Shown: positions 26,124 to 35,594 of the stretch, piece after piece
Layout of the letters: each line of letters starts with the position of its first letter
Numbering within the stretch: position 1 is the first letter of the stretch
Origin: Alicyclobacillus kakegawensis NBRC 103104
GTDB taxonomy: Bacteria > Bacillota > Bacilli > Alicyclobacillales > Alicyclobacillaceae
Assembly: GCF_001552655.1 (NCBI RefSeq)
Contig: NZ_BCRP01000005.1
Coordinates: forward strand, 155,289-219,288
DNA length: 64,000 bases
Reading direction: 5' to 3'
Translations under genes and position numbers: made by a program
The notes under the pieces: generated by a model
What the model saw: the letters and a program-made list of their open reading frames with translations, nothing else
What the model was told of the DNA's origin: nothing
Databases searched by the model: none

Positions 26124-27485
26124 ATGAAACGATTGTATCGACTGGCAGCAGTTCTGACCGCACTGTGTGTAGCCGGGGTCAGCGTTGGGTGTCAAACCCC
26201 AGCCGCTGCCCACAACGACGCCCAAGGTGTCGCCGCCTCCGCCAAATCATCCCCGCACAAGACCATCACCGTCGCCATCACGAACATGGCCTATAATCCG
26301 AAAACCATCCATATCACCGCGGGCACCACCATCACGTGGCGCAACGACGATTCGGTCGCGCACACGGTCACCAGCGGTGCCCATGAGCAAAAGGACGGGC
26401 TTTTCGATTCGGGGAACCTGGCCACGGGCCAAACCTTCTCGTACACCTTTCACAAACCGGGAACCTACCACTATTTTTGCGCCTACCATCCGGGCATGAC
26501 CGGAACAGTGGTCGTCTCCAAGCCCCAGGCCGCGTCCCCAACGACGACCGGCGATGCGATGACGGGCATGCATGACACCCGTTCCCAAACACCGAGTTCC
26601 AGTTCAAAGACCCAGTATGCGCCGCTCGGCACCGGATGGTCCGGGGAGCCGAAACAAGCGGACGATATCCGCCTGCTGCCGTATAAGATGGAAGACGGAT
26701 ATAAAGTGTTCCATTTGACGGCCGAGCCCGTATGGTGGCAGGTGAAACCAGGGCAGAAGGCGAAAGCGTGGGCGTACAACGGATCTGTACCCGGGCCGGA
26801 AATCAAAGTGGACCAGGGGGACAAAGTGAAAATTGTCGTCGACAACAAACTGCCGGAAGGGACGACCGTGCATTGGCACGGGCTCGACGTCCCGTTTTCC
26901 CAGGACGGCACTGGTGGAATCAGTCAGCCCGATATTCAACCTGGCCATTCGTGGACCTATACGTTCACCGTCAAGGCTCCACCTGGGACGTATATCTACC
27001 ATAGCCACCCTATGAAGGATATGGAGAAACAGGAGAACATGGGTTTGTTTGGCCCGTTCATCGTAGAACCGAAAGGAACCGCATGGAAACAGGTGCACCC
27101 CGGGTATCAGCGGGAGTACACATTGGTCGTCAATGACTCGCCGCAGTTCGGGTACACCATCAATGGGCTGTCCTACCCGGCCACGCCCGTCTTGCCCGCC
27201 AAGGTTGGTGACAAGGTGCTCGTCCACCTCATCAACATCGGGGCCATGGATCATCCGATGCACCTGCACGGAATGCACTTCCAGTTGATTGAACAGGACG
27301 GGTATCCCTTGCCCGCCCCCGTGACCATGGATACGGTCAACACCGCTCCCGGCACCACGTATGACCTGTCGTTTGTGGCCAGCCAACCCGGAAAGTGGTT
27401 GTTCCACTGCCACATCGCGGCGCACGTGACCGACAGCCAAGGCAACATGAGCGGGATGATCACGATGTTTGACGTGAAAAAGTAG
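26124..27485 (+). CDS. Plastocyanin-multicopper oxidase fusion lipoprotein
   Basis: A 453-residue secreted copper protein. The signal peptide ends in VSVGC (Cys23), so it is probably lipid-anchored outside the membrane. An N-terminal cupredoxin domain (about 50-138) has a full type-1 copper set: His80, Cys119, His122 and Met125. The following multicopper-oxidase part has HWHG at 250-253, HSH at 293-295, HPMHLHG at 377-383 and HCHIAAH at 428-434, which supply the trinuclear cluster and a second type-1 site. The electron-carrier domain could feed the oxidase. Substrate unknown (laccase-like, metal or nitrite-reductase-like are possible). ATG at 26124 is chosen for the signal peptide; an upstream GTG at 26088 lacks an RBS. 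Monocistronic. Confidence 0.9.
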   Translation: MKRLYRLAAVLTALCVAGVSVGCQTPAAAHNDAQGVAASAKSSPHKTITVAITNMAYNPKTIHITAGTTITWRNDDSVAHTVTSGAHEQKDGLFDSGNLATGQTFSYTFHKPGTYHYFCAYHPGMTGTVVVSKPQAASPTTTGDAMTGMHDTRSQTPSSSSKTQYAPLGTGWSGEPKQADDIRLLPYKMEDGYKVFHLTAEPVWWQVKPGQKAKAWAYNGSVPGPEIKVDQGDKVKIVVDNKLPEGTTVHWHGLDVPFSQDGTGGISQPDIQPGHSWTYTFTVKAPPGTYIYHSHPMKDMEKQENMGLFGPFIVEPKGTAWKQVHPGYQREYTLVVNDSPQFGYTINGLSYPATPVLPAKVGDKVLVHLINIGAMDHPMHLHGMHFQLIEQDGYPLPAPVTMDTVNTAPGTTYDLSFVASQPGKWLFHCHIAAHVTDSQGNMSGMITMFDVKK

Positions 27486-27637
27486 CCCCAGCCAGCCTGG
27501 GCGGGCCCGACCGCTGTATCCGGCCCATCCGCGGGTCCGCAGGCAACTGGGTCAGCCTTCCGGGTGCCTGGGGCGCGGCGCCGCTTGGCGCCGATTTGCG
27601 TTACAATGGGGATGAACAACTGTTGGGAGGCGATACC

Positions 27638-28639
27638 ATGGCCAAGATGAAAGCCGTCGCTCTGGATCCCAACCAAAATCTGGTGGACATCGAGGTCGAG
27701 AAACCAGAGCCCACCGGCCGTGACCTGCTGGTGCGTGTACGTGCGGTCGCGGTGAACCCCGTCGATACTAAGCAACCCCCGGCCGATCCGTCCGCGCCCC
27801 CGCGGATTCTCGGCTGGGACGCGGCGGGGACGGTGGAGGCGGTAGGCAGCGAGTGCACCCTGTTTCGCCCAGGAGACGACGTGTACTACGCCGGTTCCAT
27901 CGTGCGCAATGGCGCAAACAGTGAGTACCACCTGGTGGATGAACGGATCGTCGGACGCAAGCCGCGCACGCTGGACTTCGCCGAAGCCGCGGCGCTGCCG
28001 CTGACCAGCCTGACCGCCTGGGAGGGCCTGTTCGAGCGCCTCGGCGTGGCCAAAACGGGCATGCAGGGAGCGCCCATCCTCATCGTCGGAGCCGCGGGCG
28101 GGGTCGGATCGATAGCGACGCAATTGGCACGGCGCGCTGGCCTCACTGTCATCGGGACCGCGTCCAGACCCGAATCGCGGGAATGGGCCCTGGCCCACGG
28201 CGTGCACCATGTCGTCGACCACACCCAGCCGTTTGCGACGCAGCTGCAGGCGCTTGGCATTCCCCAGGTGGACTACGTGTTTTGCCTGAACGAAGTGCAT
28301 TCCAACTGGGAGAACATGCTCTCGGTGCTCCGCCCGATGGGCCGCATCTGCACCATCCTGCCGCCGATGGAGCCGCTCAACTTCCGGCCGATGGCGGACA
28401 AAAGCATCACCTGGTCGATTGAGGCGATGTTCGCGCGCTCCAAGCACCAAACGCCGGATATGGAGGAACAGCACCGCATCCTCTGCGAACTGGCCGACTG
28501 GGTGGACGCGGGGCAGATTCAGACCACCCTGTCCGAGCGCCTGTCGCCCATCTCCGCGGCCAACCTGGCGGCCGCGTTCGCCAAGATCCGCTCGCGGCGC
28601 ACCATTGGTAAGATTGCGCTGGAGGGGTTTGCGAAGTAA
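27638..28639 (+). CDS. Zinc-type/quinone oxidoreductase-like medium-chain dehydrogenase
   Basis: A 333-residue member of the medium-chain dehydrogenase/reductase superfamily, 'zinc-binding alcohol dehydrogenase family' type. It shows VNPVDTK, LGWDAAGTVEAVGSECTLF and the nucleotide loop GAAGGVGSIATQLARRAG. It lacks the catalytic GHE and structural cysteines of true zinc enzymes, so it is more likely an NADPH-dependent quinone/enone reductase. ATG at 27638 is 7 bp after GGGAGG. It stands alone, convergent with the SMR gene across a 10-bp hairpin. Confidence 0.85.
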   Translation: MAKMKAVALDPNQNLVDIEVEKPEPTGRDLLVRVRAVAVNPVDTKQPPADPSAPPRILGWDAAGTVEAVGSECTLFRPGDDVYYAGSIVRNGANSEYHLVDERIVGRKPRTLDFAEAAALPLTSLTAWEGLFERLGVAKTGMQGAPILIVGAAGGVGSIATQLARRAGLTVIGTASRPESREWALAHGVHHVVDHTQPFATQLQALGIPQVDYVFCLNEVHSNWENMLSVLRPMGRICTILPPMEPLNFRPMADKSITWSIEAMFARSKHQTPDMEEQHRILCELADWVDAGQIQTTLSERLSPISAANLAAAFAKIRSRRTIGKIALEGFAK

Positions 28640-28656
28640 TACCCGCACCGGAATCC

Positions 28657-28688
28657 GACGGCCGCCGCGAACCCAGAAGGCGGCCGTC
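28657..28688. terminator. Hairpin between convergent genes
   Basis: A perfect 10-bp stem (28657-28666 with 28679-28688) with a 12-nt loop separates the oxidoreductase and SMR genes. It can terminate both. No T tract is present. Confidence 0.55.
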
Positions 28689-28692
28689 CAGG

Positions 28693-29013
28693 CTAGGCGC
28701 CCCGATTCAGATTCAACAGCACCACCCCGGCGATGATGAGCAGGATGCCGGCCACCATCGTCCCGTTCAGAGCCTGCTTCCAGAAAAGCCAGCCGATGAT
28801 GGCCGTGCTGGCGGTCCCCAAGCCCGACCAGATGGCGTAGGATACGCTGAGCGGGATGTCCCTGAGCGCCAGCGACATGGCGTAGAAGGCGACGCCGTAT
28901 CCGAGAAACACACCGATGGTGGGCAGGATGCGTGTGAACCCCAGCGTGGCCTTCAGCATGGAAGTGGCGAACACCTCGCTGGCGATAGCGATGCCAAGAT
29001 ACAAGTAGGCCAT
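28693..29013 (-). CDS. SMR-family multidrug/quaternary-ammonium exporter
   Basis: A 106-residue, four-helix small multidrug resistance protein. The start MAYLYLGIAIASEVFATSML carries the membrane Glu14 that couples proton and cation exchange in EmrE-like proteins. Also seen are YAIWSGLGTASTAIIGWLFW and the final ILLIIAGVVLLNL. Members export quaternary ammonium compounds, and EmrE has been reported to move betaine and choline. It lies 4 bp behind the TetR gene and faces away from a betaine-type ABC importer, so both sides may be under that TetR. Confidence 0.92.
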   Translation of the reverse strand: MAYLYLGIAIASEVFATSMLKATLGFTRILPTIGVFLGYGVAFYAMSLALRDIPLSVSYAIWSGLGTASTAIIGWLFWKQALNGTMVAGILLIIAGVVLLNLNRGA

Positions 29014-29017
29014 GTCG

Positions 29018-29569
29018 TCAATGTCCTTTCGTCATGGTTATGAGTGTGTCTTTTACTTGTTGCCGCAATTTGGGTTCCAAAGAGGTGCAGCCAAACAGTT
29101 CGATGAACCACAGTCCGTCTGCGGCCAAGCGAATGATGGTAGCCAGCACAGGGTCAATCTCGTCGTTCTCAATCCGCAGCTGCCAAGTGTCGTAGTGGTC
29201 TTGTACCGGCTTCAGGAGTTCAGGATTCTCTGAACTGGCGGCGAGGAGTCCAACTGTCATGTCGGGGACCCCCTCCAGCAGTTTAAATGTCTCCCATACA
29301 TACGCCCGCGTCCACCGCCCTACCCCTTCCTCGTCGGACAGAGCGGTCCTCTCCATATTCGCGGTGAACTGGTCCATGATATGATTCACCATAGACTTGA
29401 CCAACTCTTCTTTCGTTGGAAAATGATACAATACGCCCCCCTTGCTGACGTGAGCTTGCTCGGCCACAGCCTCCATCGTCAGGTGGGCCACCCCCTGTTC
29501 GCGGACCAACTGCGCGGCGGCTCGCAAAATCTGTTCACGCTTCGACGGACGTCCACGATGCGTGCTCAC
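29018..29569 (-). CDS. TetR-family repressor next to SMR exporter and betaine-type importer
   Basis: A 183-residue TetR regulator: RGRPSKREQILRAAAQLVRE, then HVSKGGVLYHFPTKEELV for the helix-turn-helix, and a C-terminal ligand domain with GLLAASSENPELL. The GTG at 29569 follows AAAGGATG; the frame is open upstream but has no site. It is cotranscribed with the SMR gene. A dyad between it and the divergent ABC operon is the likely operator. Confidence 0.9.
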   Translation of the reverse strand: MSTHRGRPSKREQILRAAAQLVREQGVAHLTMEAVAEQAHVSKGGVLYHFPTKEELVKSMVNHIMDQFTANMERTALSDEEGVGRWTRAYVWETFKLLEGVPDMTVGLLAASSENPELLKPVQDHYDTWQLRIENDEIDPVLATIIRLAADGLWFIELFGCTSLEPKLRQQVKDTLITMTKGH

Positions 29570-29606
29570 ATTCGCTTCATCCTTTCCCACCGTTTCAGTC
29601 CAAATC

Positions 29607-29626
29607 TGTACCGTCCGTACGGTACA
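29607..29626. promoter_or_regulatory. TetR operator dyad
   Basis: TGTACCGT and ACGGTACA (8-bp arms, 4-bp centre) at 29607-29626. It lies 37 bp upstream of the TetR start and 5 bp before the -35 box of the divergent ABC operon promoter, so one repressor could control both directions. Confidence 0.65.
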
Positions 29627-29630
29627 CATA

Positions 29631-29659
29631 TTGACACAACCACTGGAGACGATTATATT
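29631..29659 (+). promoter_or_regulatory. SigA promoter of the betaine-type ABC operon
   Basis: TTGACA at 29631-29636, 17-bp spacer, TATATT at 29654-29659. It drives the operon beginning at 29799, giving a leader of roughly 130 nt. Confidence 0.75.
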
Positions 29660-29798
29660 CTCTCTATACTGATTTGCATACTGCGAATTGTCGATCGGAC
29701 CACCGAAGACAAGAGCGACGTACGCCCGAGGGGACGGGCTGTGGTTGCTTTTGTCTTCTTTTTTTTCCAGCCAAGAAGGGAGTGACGCACGTACACGC

Positions 29799-30620
29799 AT
29801 GAGTACCCTCCTGAAGACTTACCGTCTCACCAAATTTTACGGCCCCAGGTCCGATGAGGCGCTGAGACTGTTAAGAAACGGCGCCAGTAAGCGGCAAATC
29901 CAGGAGCAGTCGGGCTGCACCGTGGGCATCCACCAGGTTGACCTAGAGGTTCATGACGGTGAGTTGTTTGTCATCATGGGGCTTTCCGGAAGCGGCAAGT
30001 CCACCCTGCTTAGGTGCATCAACCGACTCGTGGAACCGTCTGCGGGGCGTGTGCAGGTAGAAGATGAAGAAGTGACCGCAATGAAGAAACCGGACTTGCT
30101 TCGCTTCCGCCGGCGGCGCATGGCGATGGTGTTTCAGACATTCTCGCTGTTTCCCCATCGCACCGTTCTGGACAATGTCGCGTTTGGACTCGAGGTCCAG
30201 CGTGTGCCCAAAAGCGAACGTTGGCGCATCGCGAAGGAGAAACTTCAGATGGTTGGCCTAGAACAGTGGGCATCTCACTATCCGAGCCAGTTGAGCGGAG
30301 GCATGCAACAAAGAGTGGGTTTGGCGCGGGCTTTAGCCACCGATGCCGACATTCTCCTCATGGATGAAGCGTTCAGCGCCCTCGATCCCGTCACGCGAAC
30401 GGAGATGCAGGCTGAGTTAATTCGCCTGCAAGGAGCGCTGAAAAAGACCGTCCTCTTCATCACGCACGATCCCCACGAGGCCATGCGCCTGGGGGACCGT
30501 GTCGGGATGATGAAGGATGGGGAACTGGTCCAGGTGGGCACACCCGAAGTCATGAAAAAGGCTCCAGTCAATGACTACGTAGCCAATCTCTTGCGCAACG
30601 TGGAACCGGAGAAGGGATGA
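29799..30620 (+). CDS. OpuAA/ProV-type ABC transporter ATPase
   Basis: A 273-residue ATPase of the glycine-betaine/proline/choline importer class. The ProV-specific lead-in is present (EALRLLRNGASKRQIQEQSG, then CTVGIHQVDLEV), along with Walker A GLSGSGKST, Q-loop VFQTFSLFPHRT, signature QLSGGMQQR and Walker B ILLMDEAFSALDP. The CBS domains that follow in OpuAA and ProV are missing, since the protein stops soon after the H-loop region. ATG at 29799 gives the family start, although its ribosome site is weak. It overlaps the permease gene by ATGA. Confidence 0.9.
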   Translation: MSTLLKTYRLTKFYGPRSDEALRLLRNGASKRQIQEQSGCTVGIHQVDLEVHDGELFVIMGLSGSGKSTLLRCINRLVEPSAGRVQVEDEEVTAMKKPDLLRFRRRRMAMVFQTFSLFPHRTVLDNVAFGLEVQRVPKSERWRIAKEKLQMVGLEQWASHYPSQLSGGMQQRVGLARALATDADILLMDEAFSALDPVTRTEMQAELIRLQGALKKTVLFITHDPHEAMRLGDRVGMMKDGELVQVGTPEVMKKAPVNDYVANLLRNVEPEKG

Positions 30621-31474
30621 CGTCCATGCACAGTATTCCGCTCGATGTGTGGATCAACACAATCGTGACATGGCTTTACAACCGGACCGGCTCGGGTTTC
30701 AACCAGTTCTCCAATGCCCTGCTGCACTTCCTGGACCTCCTCATTCACATCCTGTCTGCCCTCCCGTGGTGGCTGGTGACGGCCGCATTTGCAGCACTGG
30801 CGTACTACGGCGGAAAGTGGCGGCTGGTTGTGGGAACCGTCTTGGGATTTGCGATGATTGAAAACCTGGGCATGTGGAACGCCATGATTACCACATTGGT
30901 CCTGGTGCTGGTGTCGACATGCGTATCCCTGCTCATTGGATTCCCGCTGGGTGTCTGGTGCGCCCAGAGCAGGTTTGCGTATCGCATCCTCTCGCCCATT
31001 CTCGACGTCATGCAAACGATGCCGTCCTTCGTGTACCTGGTGCCGGCGGTCATGTTTTTCAGTGTGGGGCCGGTGCCTGCGGTGTTGGCCACCGTGATTT
31101 TCGCAATCCCGCCTGTCATACGACTGATTCGGATAGGCATTTTGCAAGTCCCGGACGACCTCGTGGCGGCCGCGGCTGCGTTTGGCGCCAATGATTGGCA
31201 AGTGCTTGTCAAGCTCCAACTGCCGTTAGCCCTGCCGAGCATCATGACCGGAATCAATCAGACCATCATGCTGTCCCTCTCCATGGTGGTGGTGTCGGCG
31301 ATGATTGGCGCCGGAGGGCTCGGAAACAGCGTGATGACAGCCCTGGAAACGGTCAACATCGGGCAAGGGTTTGAAGCCGGGCTGTGCATCGTGATTCTAG
31401 CCATCATCCTGGATAGGATTTCGCAGACGATAGGAGGCATGCAACGTGGAAGTCAAACAGGGACAAATAACTGA
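30617..31474 (+). CDS. OpuAB/ProW-type ABC transporter permease
   Basis: A 285-residue permease with about seven helices and the binding-protein-dependent transport signature (LVAAAAAFGANDWQVLVKLQLPLALPSI), the EAA loop for ATPase contact. The segment ILDVMQTMPSFVYLVPAVMFF is typical of ProW/OpuAB. It starts inside the ATPase stop and its end overlaps the amidohydrolase start by 29 bp. Confidence 0.93.
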   Translation: MTSMHSIPLDVWINTIVTWLYNRTGSGFNQFSNALLHFLDLLIHILSALPWWLVTAAFAALAYYGGKWRLVVGTVLGFAMIENLGMWNAMITTLVLVLVSTCVSLLIGFPLGVWCAQSRFAYRILSPILDVMQTMPSFVYLVPAVMFFSVGPVPAVLATVIFAIPPVIRLIRIGILQVPDDLVAAAAAFGANDWQVLVKLQLPLALPSIMTGINQTIMLSLSMVVVSAMIGAGGLGNSVMTALETVNIGQGFEAGLCIVILAIILDRISQTIGGMQRGSQTGTNN

Positions 31475-32597
31475 CGGGCTGCTGGAAACGGGCATCATTG
31501 ACACAGACATCCATGAGCGGGTGTTGTATCCCGACTTGGTCCCCTATCTCGACAACCCTTGGCGGCGCTACATCACCGACTGTGGTTGGATTCAGGAGAA
31601 ACACCTGCCTTACACCCAGCCCACGGTAGCCGGGCTGAACCGGGCAGACGCCGCGCTCCCAGACGGGCGTCCAGCCGGATCGGATCTAGCCTTTTTACGC
31701 AGCCAACTGCTGGACGAGTTGAACATTCGGTACGGCATCCTGACAGGCGCCCTAGATCCAAGCCCTTCTTCCATGAATGGATGGCATGAGATGGCGACCG
31801 CCCTGGCGTCTGCTTACAACGACTATCAGATTGAACATTGGTTGGAGAAAGACAGCAGATTGTATGGATCTGTACATATCGCAGCTCAGGACCCGCTGGC
31901 GGCCGCCCGCGAGATCGACCGGGTGGGCCCGCATCCGAAAATGGTCCAGGTGCTGCTCCCCATCGACAACATTGTGTGGGGCGATCCGTATTATCACCCT
32001 ATATTCGCGGCGGCTGAACGCAACAACCTGGTGATCGCTATGCATCACAACGAACCCGCTGTCTATTTCGGCCGCTTCCCGAGATATTTCATCGAATGGC
32101 ACACATTGATTTCCACGGCGCACATGATGCAGGTCACCAGCTTCGTGTTCAACGGCGTGTTTGAGAAGTTTCCCAACCTCAAGCTGCTTATGATTGAAGC
32201 CGGTTTTACCTACGTGCCACACCTGATGAGAAAAATGGACCAGCAATACCGGGACCTTCGCCATGAGGTGCCTTGGATTAAGCGGTTGCCGTCCGAAATT
32301 GTTCGCGAGCATATCCGCTTCACAACCCAGCCTATGGAGGAATTCTCCAAAGCGGAGTTTGAACAATGGTTGGATTTGCTAGGGTCCGAGGAGATGGTGT
32401 GCTTCTCTTCAGACTATCCACACTGGGACTTTGATCATCCCGTTGGAGGGTTCCCGAACATGCGCGACTCCCTGCGCCAGAAAATATTTCACGATAACGC
32501 GCTGGCCCTCTACCCGAAACTCCCACAGGACCAAGGGAGGTGCCCGAGATGCAGCAGGTCGTTTGCAAGCTCACCGAATTGCAACCAGGAGAGCTGA
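31446..32597 (+). CDS. Amidohydrolase-2 (ACMSD/LigW-like) family enzyme
   Basis: A 383-residue TIM-barrel metal enzyme of the amidohydrolase-2 family (decarboxylases and hydrolases such as ACMSD, gamma-resorcylate and 5-carboxyvanillate decarboxylase). Metal-site motifs: IIDTDIHERV at the start, MHHNEPA in the middle, EAGFTYVPHLMRKMD, and CFSSDYPHWDFD near the end. GTG at 31446, 8 bp after AGGAGG. It overlaps the permease by 29 bp and the Rieske gene by about 50 bp, so it is an integral part of the importer operon. This is unusual and points to hydrolysis or decarboxylation of the imported compound. Confidence 0.85.
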   Translation: MEVKQGQITDGLLETGIIDTDIHERVLYPDLVPYLDNPWRRYITDCGWIQEKHLPYTQPTVAGLNRADAALPDGRPAGSDLAFLRSQLLDELNIRYGILTGALDPSPSSMNGWHEMATALASAYNDYQIEHWLEKDSRLYGSVHIAAQDPLAAAREIDRVGPHPKMVQVLLPIDNIVWGDPYYHPIFAAAERNNLVIAMHHNEPAVYFGRFPRYFIEWHTLISTAHMMQVTSFVFNGVFEKFPNLKLLMIEAGFTYVPHLMRKMDQQYRDLRHEVPWIKRLPSEIVREHIRFTTQPMEEFSKAEFEQWLDLLGSEEMVCFSSDYPHWDFDHPVGGFPNMRDSLRQKIFHDNALALYPKLPQDQGRCPRCSRSFASSPNCNQES

Positions 32598-32947
32598 AGG
32601 AGATTCAGTTTGGCCGCATTTCCTTGGTAATCGGCCGCACCGGGGCCGGAGAATTGTTCGCCTTCTCCAATCGGTGCATTCACCAAGGGGCCCCGTTATC
32701 CAAAGGCAAACTGTGCGGAACGTCCGCTCCCACGGATCTGCCTGGTCAGTACAGTTATGTGAAGGAAGGCGAAGTGCTGCGGTGCCCATGGCACGGCCGG
32801 GAATTCGATGTCACGGCAGGTGGACAAATGATGTCCGACCCAAGACGGGCGCTGGGCAGGTTCCAAATATTCGTCGCTGGAGAGGATGTTGTCGTCTCCA
32901 CTCTGAACAAGCCGGAGAAGGGAGAAGTGGCCGATGAACAAAAATAG
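32549..32947 (+). CDS. Rieske [2Fe-2S] ferredoxin-like protein
   Basis: A 132-residue single Rieske domain. Cluster ligands are Cys43-x-His45 (CIHQGAPL) and Cys79-x2-His82 (CPWHG). The 33 residues between the two motifs exceed the usual 15-20, because of a GTSAPTDLPGQYSY-type insert. There is no oxygenase domain, so it would act as an electron carrier or a redox subunit. ATG at 32549 follows AAGGGAGG by 8 bp; the GTG at 32540 overlaps that site. It overlaps both neighbours. Confidence 0.88.
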   Translation: MQQVVCKLTELQPGELKEIQFGRISLVIGRTGAGELFAFSNRCIHQGAPLSKGKLCGTSAPTDLPGQYSYVKEGEVLRCPWHGREFDVTAGGQMMSDPRRALGRFQIFVAGEDVVVSTLNKPEKGEVADEQK

Positions 32948-33830
32948 GCGGGCGGGCGTGACTGCCGCCGTGATGACTGCCATCATCATTGTGGGAATTG
33001 TTGAGGTTCGTCAGAACGCGCTCCATAACGCGAACGCGAGCGCCGCATCTGACCAAGACAAGACAATCACACTGGGTTATGTAAATTGGGAAGAAGACGT
33101 GGCCGTCACGTATCTGTGGGCAAACCTACTGCGACAGAGGGGTTACCATGTCGACTTGCAGGCGCTCGATCTCGGCCCTATGTACGCCGGTCTGTCGAAA
33201 GGCGGCGTGGACGTGTTCTTGGATGCTTGGGTGCCGGAGCAGCAACAGTACTTGCACCACTACAGCTCCACCCTCACGGAAATTGGCAGGTGGTATGAGG
33301 GAGTAACTCAGGAAGGCTTTGTGGTTCCCCAGTACGTGACGGATGTCCACTCCATCTCCGATTTGAAGACTCATGCGTCGGAATTCGGTAACCAAGTGAT
33401 TGGTATTGATGCGGGCTCCGTGGAAATGCATATTGCGCAGAAGGCATTGGACGACTACGGTGCCAGCAAGCTGACCCTGGTCCCGAGTTCAGACCTTGCC
33501 ATGCTCGCAACCCTCATGAAAGATTATGAAGCCAAGAAACCCGTAGTGGTCACACTCTGGAGCCCGCACTGGATATACTCGGAGTACAAGCTCAAATATC
33601 TGTCGGATCCGAAAGGCGATTGGGGCAAGGCTGGCAGAATTCAGGGGGAAGCGAACAAGGCCTGGGCGTCTGAACATCCACAAGCCATGAAGTGGTTCCG
33701 CAACTTTAAGATGAGCGAACACCAGTTAGAAACGCTGGAGCAAGACATTCATGCCGCCAAGACCCCTCAGGCGGGTGTGGAAAAATGGATGCAAAATAAC
33801 CTTTCCACCATCGACACGTGGTTCACGTGA
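32934..33830 (+). CDS. OpuAC-type substrate-binding protein
   Basis: A 298-residue binding protein of the glycine-betaine/carnitine/choline class. Aromatic-cage motifs typical for quaternary-amine binding are visible: GYVNWEEDVAVTYLW, DAWVPEQQ and TLWSPHWIYSEY. The N-terminus has a hydrophobic segment (about 8-24) ending in an ANASAAS cleavage-like site, but no lipobox Cys, which is unusual for a Gram-positive binding protein; it may be anchored by an uncleaved helix. It overlaps the Rieske gene by 14 bp and closes the operon. Confidence 0.92.
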   Translation: MNKNRRAGVTAAVMTAIIIVGIVEVRQNALHNANASAASDQDKTITLGYVNWEEDVAVTYLWANLLRQRGYHVDLQALDLGPMYAGLSKGGVDVFLDAWVPEQQQYLHHYSSTLTEIGRWYEGVTQEGFVVPQYVTDVHSISDLKTHASEFGNQVIGIDAGSVEMHIAQKALDDYGASKLTLVPSSDLAMLATLMKDYEAKKPVVVTLWSPHWIYSEYKLKYLSDPKGDWGKAGRIQGEANKAWASEHPQAMKWFRNFKMSEHQLETLEQDIHAAKTPQAGVEKWMQNNLSTIDTWFT

Positions 33831-33917
33831 TACCCTCGTCTCCAAACGGACGCCGTCATGGTCCGCCAACGAGCTCACCCGTTCATCCAATCGCTGCGGC
33901 CCGCCCCGTAAGCAAAA

Positions 33918-33938
33918 GCCCCGGGATTGCCCCGGGGC
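33918..33938 (-). terminator. Rho-independent terminator of metY
   Basis: Stem GCCCCGGG (33918-33925 with 33931-33938), 5-nt loop, followed on the minus strand by GCTTTTGC. The T run is on the minus side, about 100 bp past the metY stop. It may also stop the importer operon from the other side. Confidence 0.7.
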
Positions 33939-34038
33939 ACAAGGCCGAAAACGCACACTTCCTTGCATGTCGTGAGAGCGCAGGCGCTTCCGTTGGCCAC
34001 GCTGGACAGCCTTGACCGGCGTGCGAGAGGCAGGCACA

Positions 34039-35592
<1,554 letters not shown>

Positions 35593-35594
35593 CT

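Noticed and set aside
27251..28648. A 465-codon antisense frame across the oxidoreductase gene
   Set aside because: The composition is Arg/Gly/His-rich, there is no ribosome site, and the plus-strand gene has clear family motifs.
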